A stretch of DNA of 64,000 nt, from contig CAJNOP010000189.1 in assembly GCA_905250075.1 (NCBI GenBank), positions 143,526 to 207,525 on the forward strand, read 5' to 3'. The notes below the pieces were generated by a model. The model had not been told where the DNA came from. It did not search any database and worked only from the letters and a program-made list of their open reading frames with translations. The number at the start of each line of letters is the position of its first letter. Position 1 is the first letter of the stretch. Below are positions 34,600 through 50,616 of this stretch, one piece after another. Source of the DNA: Rotaria sp. Silwood1 (taxonomy: Eukaryota; Rotifera; Eurotatoria; Philodinida; Philodinidae). The position numbers and the translations under genes are program-made.

Positions 34600-36981
34600 A
34601 AAAACATAATTTTCTTACTTTTTTGTATTTGATCTATTATATTTTCATCAATCTAATACAACCATGAGTATGGTACGTCAACCCGGTGATAAGAAATGTT
34701 TCGAGGATAAATGACTGCGATAGAATATAACAAGAGATAATAGTAGTTAGGGATCTTAAAAGTATACTGTTGTTATTACCTAAAGGTTTAGATTATCGGC
34801 GGCATTCAAAAAACAAAAAAAATTAATAGACACAACATATGATATCTGGTTATGCTCTTATTATATAACAATATCATCATTAGAAAACAAGAACAACGAC
34901 AATAAGAATTCGGATTTTTCTTCTTTTCAAAGAAAAAAGAAAAACACTTAGTATCATTAATCAATAGTGACGATACTCTATTAAAATTGAATATGATTAC
35001 TAAAACGAAATTTACTTTTATTCTTATATATCAAAAATAAACTAAATATATAAAGAACATTTTGGTCGAACAATATTTGCCGTAAAAGAATTGTTTCTTT
35101 TCAGTATAGAATACATAGTAGACTAGAAGACAGAGAAAGATATCGTTGTATTCAAACGACCATTTTTTTTCTTTATTACTTTGTTTCTCGTTGAATAAAT
35201 ACAAGCAAAACAAAAAACGAGAAAGATATCTTTGCTTGTCTGATATATATCTTATTATTTATGAGAATAAGACCAAATGAAAGCAGGAGGGGAAAAAAGT
35301 TCTGCTACGAATTGATGAGAGAATAAGCTAACATCGTTCTACTCATCATTCGTCTGTCCATACGTTATATTATAGATTAGTATATAGTGACAACAGTTCT
35401 TCGTTTTAATCTGCTTGATATATTTTAATTGTAATATACTACATATGAAAAGTTACACTAACCTTTATAAGTATATAAAGAAAAAAAAAATAAAATATTC
35501 GAAAATAAAATTTTTCAACTATTCATACTAACTATAATATACATAGATTATCATCATTATTGTAAGATGCGCGTAATTCAAAACTTCAGCAAATTTTGTT
35601 TTTGTTTTCATCGAATAAAGCACATCGAGTTGCATGGGCAAAGATATATTTTGGGTGTGGGTGTGGGTATGGATAAGAAGAAGAGCAAGACTCGCACCCA
35701 ACCCATATCCAGACCCGCATCGACACCCACACCCACATTCACACATACTCACACCCTAATTCTATCTCATATTCTGTTAATCGACTTCGGGCTTAAGTAA
35801 TTATATTGTATTTAATGAACTACGAAACTATGCAGTCAAAATCTTCTGACGTAGAGTTTGTTTTTTGAGATATTCATATTTTCAGATTGTATTAATTCTG
35901 ACATTTATTTAAAAAAAAACTTGATTAGACCACTGCTTTCATGCTAAATATACAAAATAAAACACGATTTGAATCATTTGGTTTCATTGCATACTTCAAT
36001 CAAATGCAAAAAGATCCGTGCTTATAATATTCTTTGTTATCTATATATGAAATACCGAGAAGCATTTTTCCAACAAACAATTGCTCACGATGGGATCTTT
36101 CGTACATATCCAATTATTCAAAGTCATTCAAAATGTATTTGTCATCACATAATTCAAGATGGTTGTATTGATTCTTTCACTTATCCTGATAACCTGCGAT
36201 AAAAGATTTAAAACCATTGTCACACTCATGCTCATATTGATGTACAATCATTAAGATATTGTCATAATTAAAAATGGACAGCGATTAAAGGATACAAAAT
36301 AAGTTTTTGATTCTTTCAACCAATATTGTAGAATTCGAGCTGTTCATTTATTGTTGTTATGGCGATATAAGCAAATTAAAATTTACAAAAAATTTGTGAA
36401 TTAGTTCTAGAAATAATTGTTAAACATAAAGAATTTATAGTTTGAGTATGTTCAAATTATCTTCTCCTTGTCCACTCGCTCTACATATATATTTTAACTA
36501 AAAGATTCAACATGAAATTCTCTACCAAACTATGTATAATTTGGTTTAAAACTCATTTTAAATATGGCACAAAAACAATGAAAAGCTGGCATAATGTGTG
36601 CTATGAGGAAGTCGATTTTACTAACCATTTATTTTTGTAATTGAATTTAATTTAATAAAACATCTTCACATGCGTAATCATTTTCGACATCTGTTTGATT
36701 TTTTTTCTTGTTTGCATCTGTTTTTGTTATATTTGAAATGAGTTTCAAACAAAATGGAATATAGTTTTGTAGAGGACTTCATGCTAAATCTTGTGATTAG
36801 AACATGTATGCTGCGAAAATCAATCTCTTCTACTCTTGAAATATATTAGACAAGAATATTGTTCAAGATGATCAAAACTTGTTTTACACCCATTAATCTA
36901 TTACTATTTTGCATGTTATTTAAAATAGAATAAAAATCAGTCTTTCATCTTCGATTACCAGTCTACTGTTTCAATATATGA
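34600..36981. other. Intergenic stretch with one foldback
   Basis: AT-rich, with a telomere-like foldback at 35653-35757. The open frame at 35969-36202 (plus) is not recognised. Confidence 0.5.
35653..35757. repeat. Telomere-like foldback with long C-rich arm
   Basis: A short G-rich arm GGGTGTGGGTGTGGGTATGG is followed by a purine-rich spacer AAGAAGAAGAGCAAG and then a long C-rich arm. That arm contains CGACACCCACACCCACATTC and ends CACACCC at 35757. Confidence 0.82.
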
Positions 36982-37540
36982 CAGAGATGTCCATCGCGGC
37001 TGGAAATCTGCCGCTGCCGCGCCGCGGCCTTAGAAAAAAAAAGCTGCCGCACCGCTGCCGCGCCGCGACGGTTTATAAAAAAATGTTGCCGCGACGCTGC
37101 CGCACCGCGATGACTTATAAAAGAAACGCTGCCGCGCCGCTGCCGCGATGAATTATAAAATAAACGTGCCGCCACCGCGCCGCTGCCGCGACGATTTTCA
37201 AAAAAGTGTTTCTAATTTCACTGCTGTGACTATATTTGACCAGAGATATGGGTACTAGTCCATCAGATTTATTCAATATCAGGGCGTTTCATTTGTAAAT
37301 CGTGAAATTCTATTAAATTCATACAGTTTTTCAATGTCCTCCAAAAAAATCCTGCCGCTGCCGCGATGGTTTTTTAAAAAACCTGCCGCTACCGCGCCGC
37401 TGCCGCGATGACTTTTAAAAAAATCCGCCGCTACCGCGCCGCTGCCGCGGTGATTTTTTTTAAAAACCTGCCGCTGCCGCGCCGCCACCGCCACCGCGGC
37501 AGCGGCAGCGGCAGCGGCAGCGCCGCGATGGACATCTCTG
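36982..37540. mobile_element. hAT-like MITE with internal GC-rich repeats, copy B
   Basis: The 559-bp element has terminal inverted repeats CAGAGATGTCCATCGCGG and CCGCGATGGACATCTCTG. It is flanked by a perfect 8-bp duplication ATATATGA (36974-36981 and 37541-37548). Inside, both halves carry tandem units of about 35-45 bp made of GCCGCGCCGCTGCCGCGATG-like sequence followed by TTATAAAA. The centre is AT-rich and matches copy A at 24894. No transposase is encoded. It lies about 330 bp upstream of the esterase gene. Confidence 0.92.
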
Positions 37541-37869
37541 ATATATGATGTATATAAACTAATCTTCACAAAACAAATAAAAAACGACGCAGTAAACGAT
37601 TTTTGCTGGAGTCAAGGTTTCACGTCTAAATTTAGCTGTGTATACGATATCCTTCATCATAATAAGTCAACGTGAGAGTCACATGGGCATACCTTTATTT
37701 AGATTCTTTTTTTTCGGTGTTCGTGCATGTTAACATGTCTATCATTATCAATATATATTTTTATCTCTTATTTAGTGTTTACATCATTATCGATCGTTAA
37801 AAGTTGACTTTTATTTGAAAAGTAGACCAGTGTGTGAAAGAATTTTCCATGTAATTGCATTTTTTTTAA

Positions 37870-39309
37870 ATGATCAAATTATTCGTTCGTATTTCACTTG
37901 GTTCTTCTAGGGATCCACGTTTCACCGATGAGGTAAAGGTCTTTCATCAATTAGCTGCAACACTTCAACAACCATCGAGTACTTTATCGCCTGAATTGAT
38001 GCGAGAATGGCTTGAAGATCTTCATAGTAAAGGCAATGAAAAGCTTAATGGAACATTCAATGGCAAACTTGAAGAGAAACAAGTGAAGACGAACTCTGCC
38101 GGTAGATTGTGACGTAGTGAAATATGTGCTTCATTCTTATTGAAAAAAAAAACAATATTTAGATATACCAATTAATATTTATACACCGATTAATACCAAC
38201 AAAGATAAATTAGTTGTTTACTTCCATGGTGGAGGTCGGATCATGATTGACTATTAATTTTAATTGATAATTTTGTTTTAAATTAGGCTGGATAGTAGGC
38301 AGTCGAAGAACGCATCAAGCGATTATAAATCTTCTTGCAGAGTATTAAAATTTTTGCTTTTTTTTATTCAATAGATATTATGTTCGTGATTTAGTGCGAC
38401 AAAAACTGTTTGGATTTCGGTCGAATATCGTCTAAGTCCTGAACATAAATATCCGATTTGGCTCGATGATACATGTGCAGTAACTAAACATATTATCGAA
38501 AATAAAGAATCCTATGGTTTGTTTGTTTATCTATCAATATCTTGGTTCGATCTAACGATATTGATTATTCATTTAGGTGTTGATAAAACAGCTAAGATTG
38601 GCGTAGCAGGTGATAGTGCCGGAGGTACGATTAGCGCAGCCGTTAGTCAAGAGATGAAAAATATCGATTTTCAGGTAAAATTTTCTGTTCTATATGCGAA
38701 AATAGATCATGATTATTTCGATAATAATCAATAGATTCTCGTCTATGGTTTGTATGATTTTACTCGTTCAGCACCGTCTTACAAGGAATTTACTGATGAA
38801 CAGTATCTTTCTACACCTGCACTGCTTGATTGGTATGAAAAGTTTATGTTTAAGTCAATATTTCGACTCAAATGATTCATCTTATTTTCATAGGTCTATC
38901 AAAAATGCATTTAATAATGAAGTTGATGCGAACGATCCTCGAATATCTGTCTTACGTAATACATCACCCGATCGATTACCACCAACTTTATTTATTGTTG
39001 CTGAACTAGATCCACTTCGAGATGATAGCTATGGTATAAACATGCTTTATAGAGAGGAGAAAATGTATGTGTATATAAATTGAATTCATCTTTTTTTAGC
39101 ATATAAGGAAATTCTGGATAAAGCTGGTGTAAAGAACAAGCTTGTACTTTTCAAAGGTGTTATTCATGACTTTTTTGCTTTACCTGGTAAGAAATTTATT
39201 AGAAAAACAAATTTTCACCAATAACACTCTTATCGATACAGGAACCTATCCAAAAGCATGTGCACAAGCTATTGATGCTATTCAAGAATTCATGGCATCC
39301 ATCTCATAA
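37870..39309 (+). CDS. HSL-family alpha/beta hydrolase (esterase/lipase)
   Basis: A carboxyl-ester hydrolase of the hormone-sensitive-lipase group, resembling bacterial acetyl esterases. Nine exons join in frame to 323 residues ending in TAA: 37870-38101, 38163-38234, 38287-38341, 38395-38516, 38577-38674, 38735-38832, 38894-39033, 39100-39186 and 39242-39309. All introns are 52-66 bp with GT..AG ends. The oxyanion motif HGGGW is at 99-103, the nucleophile elbow GDSAGG at 172-177 (Ser174), the acid in AELDPLRDD (Asp265) and the catalytic His in GVIHDFF (His295), so the active site is complete. No signal peptide is seen. The ATG at 37870 is the first in frame, but an acceptor just after it (TTCTAG before GGATCCACG) leaves room for a different first exon. 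The high intron density shows long residence in this genome even if the gene came from bacteria. Confidence 0.9.
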
Positions 39310-40195
39310 ACATATTTATTGAATCAATTCAGCAACTTGTACTACTATTCTTTACTTTATTAAACTGAACAAATATGACAAGAGAAAAAAATTATCTTTG
39401 CTAGAGTAGTACTATGGAAAGTATTGTCGTAGTGTAGCTTATTCATTTTGTTTCTATTTATTATCGATATTGTTTATTATTATTATTTTCTTTTTGCGTG
39501 ACCATTATACCCGCTACTACATTAAAACGATTCGATTTTTTTTTCGATGTCATCATGACAAATACAGCAAGAAGTGTGAGATAAATTTTTTAATTAACAT
39601 TAACACTCTAACTGCATTTACAAACGTTGATCTAAGAGTGCTAGTCGACTTATAGACGCTACCAAGATATAGTTTCAAGAAATAGATTTAAAATTATGTA
39701 AATAATGATATAGAGATGAATATAAAAATGCTGCAAGTGTTATGTTCTAATTCCAAACCATTTAAAGACGATTGACTAAATTACTTAAGTGCAAAAACAT
39801 CAGTAGCACATGTAAAACCAATTAGAAAATATGTTGTAGCAATAAGCCAAGCATATGTGATATTATTTATAGGTGGATAATGATATAGAATATACCAAAC
39901 TATAGTTAAGGATGTGGAGGTTGATGACGCAGAAGATTAGATAAACATCATCACACTCACCATCACATCTAAATTGAGCAAGGTTATAAATGATACTTTC
40001 TCAATGATGATACATTATTGAAGTCGGTTAAGTTAAGTAGCGGTTAATTAATCGATGATGCATATAATTATATTGTTTTCATACTTAGACCCATCAAATT
40101 GGTGTTCATTAAATATTCATGTTTTAATGGTAATCCATTGAATCGGAGCTATGATTTCCTAACGATTGTATTTGTTTATTCTAAAAGTGAGCACA
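39310..40195. other. Intergenic stretch
   Basis: No gene is seen. A weak, degenerate telomere-like foldback (GATGTGGAGGTTG, then CATCACACTCACCATCACATC) lies near 39910-39970. Confidence 0.5.
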
Positions 40196-40199
40196 CTGA

Positions 40200-42297
40200 C
40201 GGCCTGTCCACGTAACGGTATACCATGGTGGGCGAAGTTGACCTACTCAATCTGCCAAAACCAATATGACCATCGTGTAGAACGATGCTGATAACATATA
40301 GAAATGCATATTTCTTTACATATTTATGCTAATTCTTGGAAGAAAAAGCACTAGGAAAGCGATGTGTCGTGCAAGAGATAAAAACCAATATTTATTATGA
40401 TTTCTTATTTTCGAGTTTTTCATATATATAACTCTGTCCTTTTCGAAAGCTGTCACATCAATTAATAATGCTTTCAAAGCTCTGTACAATGATGATAAGG
40501 GATCTATCATTCTGCGTTTCTTCAGAAATTTATTTACGTTTGTAAATGTAATCCATTAGTGAAGGTGATTCCATCACGAAAATTCCTTATAATTCATTTC
40601 TAGCCAAGAGTAATTGTTTTTTTACTTCAAAAAGCAGTGCTCTAAATACAGTTTTTTACGCTCTATCCAACCAACGAATTGAGTGTTCTTATAAGCATTT
40701 TGGCAGGTGAAGAGAGCCGTGACGGAATCACCATCGAATGATTAAGGTTTCCGACAAAATTTTGAAATATTATCTTTTTCTGCAGTTATGATGCTGAGCA
40801 GATGTGAGAATGTGTAGAAGCGATGTTAGAGCCCGATTAGCTAATTTAATAGATGCTTTATAGTGATTCCATGTATTTTCTATCATATAAGTGATTTGAA
40901 GGACATTAGCGTAAATAGTGACCGGTCCTAGCACAACTTTGCTGAATCGTTCCCATGAGCTTGCCTGATATTTTCATAGTAGATAGACCTAGTAAAGTTA
41001 GATAGAAACTAAAAATATCAGCTCAAATGGATGAACAATTATGGAGATATAGGCATTGTAATATAGGTATCCAGCAACATTTGGACTAACTCACGAGGAA
41101 ATATTTTCAACTGTCAAGTTGCTTTTGAGTTCGGACTCTGTGCATAAAATAGACTCTAAAGAGATATGAAAAACTCCAAAAGGATAAGTCCTCTTAGACC
41201 TTCTGTCCGGAGTTATAGGCATTTTACTGGAATTTCGGCTATAGCATGATATACACCAACAAATCGAATAATGGTATTTCGATCTAAGATTTTGCCCATA
41301 GACAGATCTATTGGTCAGTAGAATGTTCTGAAAATTTCAGCTCAAAAGAATGTTTTCTTCTCGAAATATTAAAGTTTCAAAAAACGGAAAATTCTAGCAT
41401 CATTTGTAAGCTATGGATGATTTTTGAGACCTTGATGTTTGGAGAAGAGAACATTCTTTTGAGCTGAGATTTTTCGAACATTCTAATGGCCAATAGATCT
41501 GTCTATGGGCAAAATCTTAAGTCGAAACACCGTCATTCGATTTGTTGGTGTATATCATGCTATAGGCGAAATTCCAGTAAAATGCCTATAACTCAGGACA
41601 GAAGATCTAAGAGGACTTTTCCTTTTGGGGTTTTTCATATCTCATTAGAGTCTATTTTATGCATAGAATCCGGACTCAAAGCGATTTGACAGTTGAAAGC
41701 GTTCCCTCGTTAGATGGCTACATCTAACATGTTTTGACGTTTTCAAAAAAAAGGATTTTTATGCTATAACAATCGTGACCGAAAATTTTTCTTCATTGAT
41801 TTTAAACGTATGACAACAGATTGTTTATTCTAAGAAACTATCTTTAAATTTTTAAAGAAAAAGAAAGATAGAAAACATGATCATTTCTCAAACGTGATTC
41901 CGTCACGAAAAATGTGATTCCGTCACGACACCTTTTTCTGCCCAGAAAATCAGCAATGCATATTTTGCAATTTTTTTTTGTTTTTTTATATAGCTAGGCA
42001 TCTTAGCTACAACTCTTGTAGAGAGAGTTTTGCCACTACATTTATAGTTGAGCTAAATTTTTTTACTCTTTGAACAGCACTCAAAATCAAAGTCCATTTT
42101 ATGGGATTCCGTAACGTACCTATGTGCCAGTCATAAAACAAACACTAAAACTTGAAATCCTATGAAACTTTCAGCATGCGTAGAGGAACTCAACTTACAT
42201 AGCCTGTGAATATTTTAAGCCTTACCCTATTTCATTTCGTTGAGATATTACAAAGACACGAGGAAAAAACGTGATTCCGTCACGCTTGGACAAGCCG
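40200..42297. mobile_element. Non-autonomous DNA transposon, 2.1 kb, with a nested long inverted repeat
   Basis: The ends are CGGCCTGTCCACGTAACGG and, as reverse complement of the right end, CGGCTTGTCCAAGCGTGACG. They are flanked by CTGA on both sides (40196-40199 and 42298-42301), a possible 4-bp target duplication. A word GTGATTCCGTCACG recurs near both ends (40565, 40718 reversed, 41893, 41913, 42271, and 42103 in altered form). In the middle two arms of about 275 bp (41091-41365 and 41438-41712) are inverted copies around a 72-bp loop. No transposase is encoded and I cannot assign the superfamily. Confidence 0.72.
41091..41712. repeat. Long inverted repeat (foldback) inside the 2.1-kb element
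   Basis: The left arm 41091-41365 and the right arm 41438-41712 match as reverse complements over nearly their whole length with scattered mismatches. Examples are TGCATAAAATAGACTCTAA against its complement near 41648-41665, and ATAGACAGATCTATTGG against CCAATAGATCTGTCTAT. Confidence 0.88.
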
Positions 42298-44825
42298 CTG
42301 AAGAAGAATGAGCATTAGTTTTACATCATATTTAAATATATACTTTTTTCAAAAATTCGTTATACAAGATCCTCTCAATACCTTTACCGTTTATTTAAGC
42401 GCTATTTCTTATCAATTTATCTCATATATTACTATAATCTGTTTTTCAATGTTTCCCCAATAGAGACATACATAGATTACTATCTTCAATTTTTGAGCTC
42501 TTAACTATGATAATTTATATTAAATTTACTTTGATCGAGTCTTAAATCATGCTTTTCAATAGGTACTCCGTGTTATCTATTATCTCAAAGTTTAGAAATG
42601 AATTAAACTTTAGAATAGGTGTTAGCTATTAGACGCTGGTGAGTTTAATGAAAAAGCTTTACTTACATATCCTAGTCTCACGACTGTATCCATACTCAGA
42701 TGATTCGATGTTGAAGCATTAAATATTACATTGAAAAGAAGAAATATAATTGCTTTAAATTACAAAAATCTGTCGATAAAACTGTAGAAGATCAAATAAT
42801 TTTTTTTTAACAATTAATTCTATCGTTCCATATATGATCATATTAAAAAAAACAGATTATACAATAAATTATTATGAAATGGGCAAGAACCCATTCCCAT
42901 AAGCGCGTATTGATACATTTATACAACACAAGAGTAAAAGTAATCTAATACGTTGTTTCAAATCTACGAGTAAATCAATTGGCAATATGATTTTCTGTAT
43001 TTTGGAACAATGAACTTAATAGAATGTTAAAAATATCTTAATCCATGAATTAACTAAACGTTCTTTTGGAAGTTTATTTTTACACTAATATAAAAGAGAG
43101 AAAAAAAACAGGCAAATATGATTTAGAATAGTCTTTCAGGTATGCCTAGTCGTAAATATAATACCATCTATAGATGTTTGAAAAATGAGTTGACTCTGTG
43201 ACGTGTACACTTCATTCCATAAAGCTACTATATAGTTTCGTAATAAATCTTGGACTAATGCATGGAAATTCAAATGGAACTGTCAGAAGACTATGTACAA
43301 AACTACAACGATGACTTCTTTTTGGTCTTCTTATATTTTATATTTTGACATAATTTATTCAAATAAAGTTCATTTATAATTTTTCGATCATCAGAAGCAC
43401 AAATATCAACAATAATAATTTTTTTTTATTATGTTTACTTTGATAAAAATTAAAAGGATTAACATTGTTTGATCATTCTATTTGAACATATCTGTTAGTG
43501 TCTCATCTACTATACTATTCGAAATAGCATAATATGTATTCAAATGATATGAAATGTCTGTAAAAATCAAATAATATTCATAGACCGATCCTGGATACAT
43601 ATAACATGTATATGTATACTTGATTTGAATATAATGATTATAATCTTTGGTATGTTCACTCATATTATTTGTTATATAAACATCCATTTCTCTACTGTTT
43701 TATCTTCGTTTGATGATTCATTTGATATGAATAGAATATCAAGTTAATGTCCTCTATATGCGTTATTCTTTCAGTGTAACCAACTGTATTTGATGTTTTT
43801 TCATCATGTATGACATGAGCTGTTGTTATTGTCATAATATCCGAATCAAGACTATTCCCTGTTTGACAATATTCACATATAATGTTATGACTATCATCGA
43901 TTACTCAGCAAGTATAATCAAATAAACGATGATAAATCTAGAAAAAGGGATATATATTCAAATAAATTTAGATTTAAGTTCTTATTTACAATAAAGAGAA
44001 TATAACGATTCATTGAAGTCGATTCATGATTGTTTTACTAAATTTTTCAAACAATCAAACAGCATACTTTCAACATGAAACTTTGCTCATACATAGAACT
44101 CGTAGAATATCGTAAGAGTGTTAGCTGAAAATAATTTTTTTTTTTCTGTTGATATACTGAGCTTTCAAATTGTATCTAGAGTTGTCGCAGATATTGAATG
44201 AAATGATCTGAAACTTGGCTAAAATAGTTCATGAGAACGAATTACTTCAGGATTTTCTAGTTTGTCCAAGATCTCCTTATGTAGGTCTACTATGAAATCT
44301 TATAAATAGTTTAAAACGATCGAAATCTGTATGAGAACATAATGATATACTATACGTACAGTAGTTTATCACTTCCCTGTAAATGTTAATAATTGATTAT
44401 GTATGTGTCTAACCTCAGGAATCTGTACGAAATAATCATATAGTCAAATGATCATTTTTCAAAACATCATTATATGCATAAGAATGTACTAATTATCATT
44501 GTGCATGAATATTATATTTTCGATATTTTTATATTCAATTAATTACTTCATTTGCTTCTGAATTATTACAATAAAGAGAATTTTTTTAACTAGTGAGAAA
44601 CTTGGCCTAGAAATTCAATTATTTCTTCTATTGTCGAAGTAAATAGATAATAAAAATTATTTTATTGTTGTTGATTATTTTAATAAAAATTTAATGTGTG
44701 TATTATTTTGAATGAAATATATAATTATATTATTTAAATTGATATATCAATAAAATATACTACAATAAATAGATAGATAGATTAAATAAAGGTTAACTAA
44801 AAATATTGTCTTGTTCAATATAATA
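42298..44825. other. Intergenic stretch with an unassigned coding-like remnant
   Basis: The minus strand at about 43690-43960 reads like a decayed exon (contains IICEYCQTGNSLDSDIMTIT, with a TGA a little before it). It continues weakly towards 43478. No family is recognised and the rest is AT-rich. Confidence 0.35.
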
Positions 44826-47294
<2,469 letters not shown>

Positions 47295-47597
47295 TTTTTT
47301 AAGATTTTGATTGTTCAATACACGGGCTTTGATCTGAAATCTAACTTGGTGTGTATATATATATAAGGAACAATGTACTCAAGTCTTTTTTTTTCTTTTC
47401 TCTGACATGCCGGAAACACACAGGCGATGTATGTTCTTTCTTTATAACATACTAGCCTTGTACAGAACTCTATTATATGAGAAATATGTACTATGACACA
47501 ATCTTGGTAGAGAACAAAGTTCTATATACAAAAAGATAAATTGATGAAAGCTACCATGAACTATTGAACGAAATCATCACTTAGATGTTGTAATCAA

Positions 47598-47613
47598 TGC
47601 AGTCGTACTTTTT
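47598..47613 (-). promoter_or_regulatory. Shared upstream word TGCAGTCGTACTTTTT
   Basis: This 16-base word stands about 305 bp upstream of the pdc start. An identical copy is about 255 bp upstream of the MDR oxidoreductase start (24446-24461), in the same orientation relative to the gene. A regulatory role is only inferred. Confidence 0.3.
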
Positions 47614-50529
47614 ACTTTCTTGCTCGTTATTCTTATTTTCTGAGTAACATCAAATATGTTATAAATGATAAATATTCGACTATTCCTAATAGATTAGAAC
47701 TATCCACACACGTGCATGCGTCAAACCTAAGAGTAATTTGTTGATAGGATATAACTGTTGGTTTTTTTTTCTTTTTCATTTTTGACTGACACAAATATTA
47801 CTTTCTTTATCGGACTGTCCCTTGACACAGAATATGCAGTTAAGAATTGATTACTCATATTTATTGTGGAAATCTTCATCAACCAAATGTCACTTGTTAA
47901 TGAATAAGTCTTATGCAAATATCGATGAATTGTATCATCAATATCAATCTTCCTCTGTCTAACTCAATACAGAATAGATTTCCACATTTTGCTTGTATAA
48001 ATTAATGAATCCGTTTTTATTTATTGAAATTTTGTTGACAATACACCAACATATTCGAAACGAAAGAAAATTACTTGTTGCTATGTAATGATACTACTAA
48101 AATAAATCAATAAATAGAATTCTAAATTAATTCTTATGGAATATTATTTCTGTAGCTTATGTCAAAATAAAACTATTTAAAAAAAATGGAATTAGCAGAT
48201 TATTATTTTTTCGAATAGTCTGTTTTTTGTTTCAAATAATAACTTACTTGAAAAAATTTTAATTCGTATAACAATGTTGATAATTTTATTAGTTAGGTTT
48301 TTTTTGTTTACATAAAAGATATTTAAAAACAAAACAATATCAAATATTATTTTATATCTAAACCAATTTATACAAGGCTGTGTATTATGACAATGAGAAG
48401 AGCATTCTATGGATAAAACTCAATTGCATCTGATAGTTGTTTTTTTTTTTTTTATTCATGCATATCTAAATTGAATATTGACCTAGATAAATGGGTCAGA
48501 CAAGTATCATGAAATTTATGGTTTCTTATCAACGATTAAGAAATTACCATAAATAAAGGTAAGAAACGCCATCTGTATTTTATCGATAACAAACGACATC
48601 ACAGAATATACAATGTATACCTTTAGTATTATCGATCACGAACGACATTATCAAATTTTATTTTCTATACTCTACGACCAATAAATTAAGACGTTAATTT
48701 TCGAAGATACATAAGGTAGGGGCATCTGTTATCTATTTAAATCCCAATACGAAGTTTCAAAAATGTCTATTATGGCAGTTCTTTAATGGATTTTTTTCGA
48801 CACCATAGTTTTACTGTCATTTATGGATAAGGTATTGTTTTCATATAGTACAGTTACTCATTGGATTTATCGATTTTCAAGTTGATGAGAATCGTTGGAA
48901 AATGATTCTCAAAATGATCACCTAATAACTGCTATTACTCAACAAAATATTAGTGATGATTCACACATTAGTATTGAAGATATTAGTTAACAATTTTCAT
49001 AAGAAAACAAAAAACTTCATCAATAACAAATCGCATAAATTTGCGTTTTAAAATGTGTAATATCACATATGCAAGATTTGTTCTCAATTTTTTGATGTCT
49101 TCAAGAGAAAAAAATTTAATTTATCCATGCATGTCTGACTGTGCTCTTTCAGATTATTGATTGTTCAATTATTTGAAACGTAGCCTTGATACATATTCAG
49201 ATGTAACAACTTTAGTTAAACTAATAATGAAGAAGTTCAATTCAATAACTATTCACGAATATGAACTTCAGTCAAGATTATTTCGATCAATAAATAGAAT
49301 AATAGGAAGAGGTATTATTTGAACAGTTTTATTTAATCTTATTAAAATACTTATAACTTTATGAATATTCTAATTTTACAGATTATAATCAAACTCATAC
49401 GAAAACAAAAAATACTATTCATCATATGAAAAGAATTTCTACCTTATTAATTCAGTACAATTGCTTATTCATTAGAAATTTCTCAAATAACAATCGTGAT
49501 TAATAGACGCCATAAAAACAGATCAAAATATATAAATTTTATTCATGCAAAAATAAATATGAGTTTTCTACATAATCTATGTATGGGTTACAGAAAAAAG
49601 ATAATTGATACTATTGTATGAAAATCAAATGTTGATAATGAAATATATACCTGAAAATGATATTCATGTTTTTTGGCAATTATTTGTAGCCGTTTTGCAC
49701 CGTTATAATTATTTCGATTTTAAAGTATTTTAGTATCATTTTTTCAGGTTTATCTCTACCGTAGAAAAAAGAAGTAGTGTGCTAACTGATATCTTGAATT
49801 AGTTTGGTATTAGTGAAGTTTCTTTCAATAAACTACTTTGAACTAGCGTGTGAGTGTGGATTAGATGGAAGAAAAAATCTACATTTACATCCATTCCTGA
49901 AAAAAAAACATGATCCTAAATTCACAAAACTAAATTTGAAATGTTTGTCAGAAATGTAAAGGATTTGTTCGTTATGATGAATAGTGATTAGCATAAGAAG
50001 AAACGAATAACTCGAAGTAATAGTGATTCATCGTTACTTCTTTCATTCTTATTTTAACTTTTTTTTTTCATCAAAGACTAACATTAGTCATTTTTGTCTG
50101 AGAGTGTATTGTGTTTTTAATTCTTACCTGACAATGATCTGTACTTATCAGATAGAAAAAGACGCGCTTGCTGTATAGGTGTATATATGAAAGACGTAAT
50201 ACTTTTATCTTATCTTTCTCTTGTATATATTTACATACGCGCACACCTAATACATACAATCAAGCTTTGTCTAGATGCACATACGATATGGCTAATGTCT
50301 TTCGTCAAAAGTCAAATTCATTTCTGTCAATCATTTAAAACATTAGTTAATCAAACATAAATTTTGAAACATTTCGACAACAATGATTTTACTAAAGAAG
50401 AAATAAAGCTTTTTCGTCCTTTTCTTTCTCTGATTTATTGACAGTATGCACGATACGACTGGTTGATCTTATTTGATATCTTCAACCGATTCTTTTTCTT
50501 ACCTTTATGTAAAAGACGTATATGAAATT

Positions 50530-50616
50530 TTTCATTTTGTTATCGACAAGCTTTCGACACTAGTTGTATCATCTACACAAGTAGTGTCGGAAGCTCGTCA
50601 ATAACAAAATGAAAAC
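50530..50616. repeat. Near-perfect hairpin of about 36-bp arms
   Basis: The left arm reads TTTTCATTTTGTTATCGACA and continues AGCTTTCGACACTA. The right arm from about 50581 is its reverse complement with three or four mismatches. The loop is about 13 bases. It could be a tiny palindromic MITE or encode a stem-loop RNA. Confidence 0.75.
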
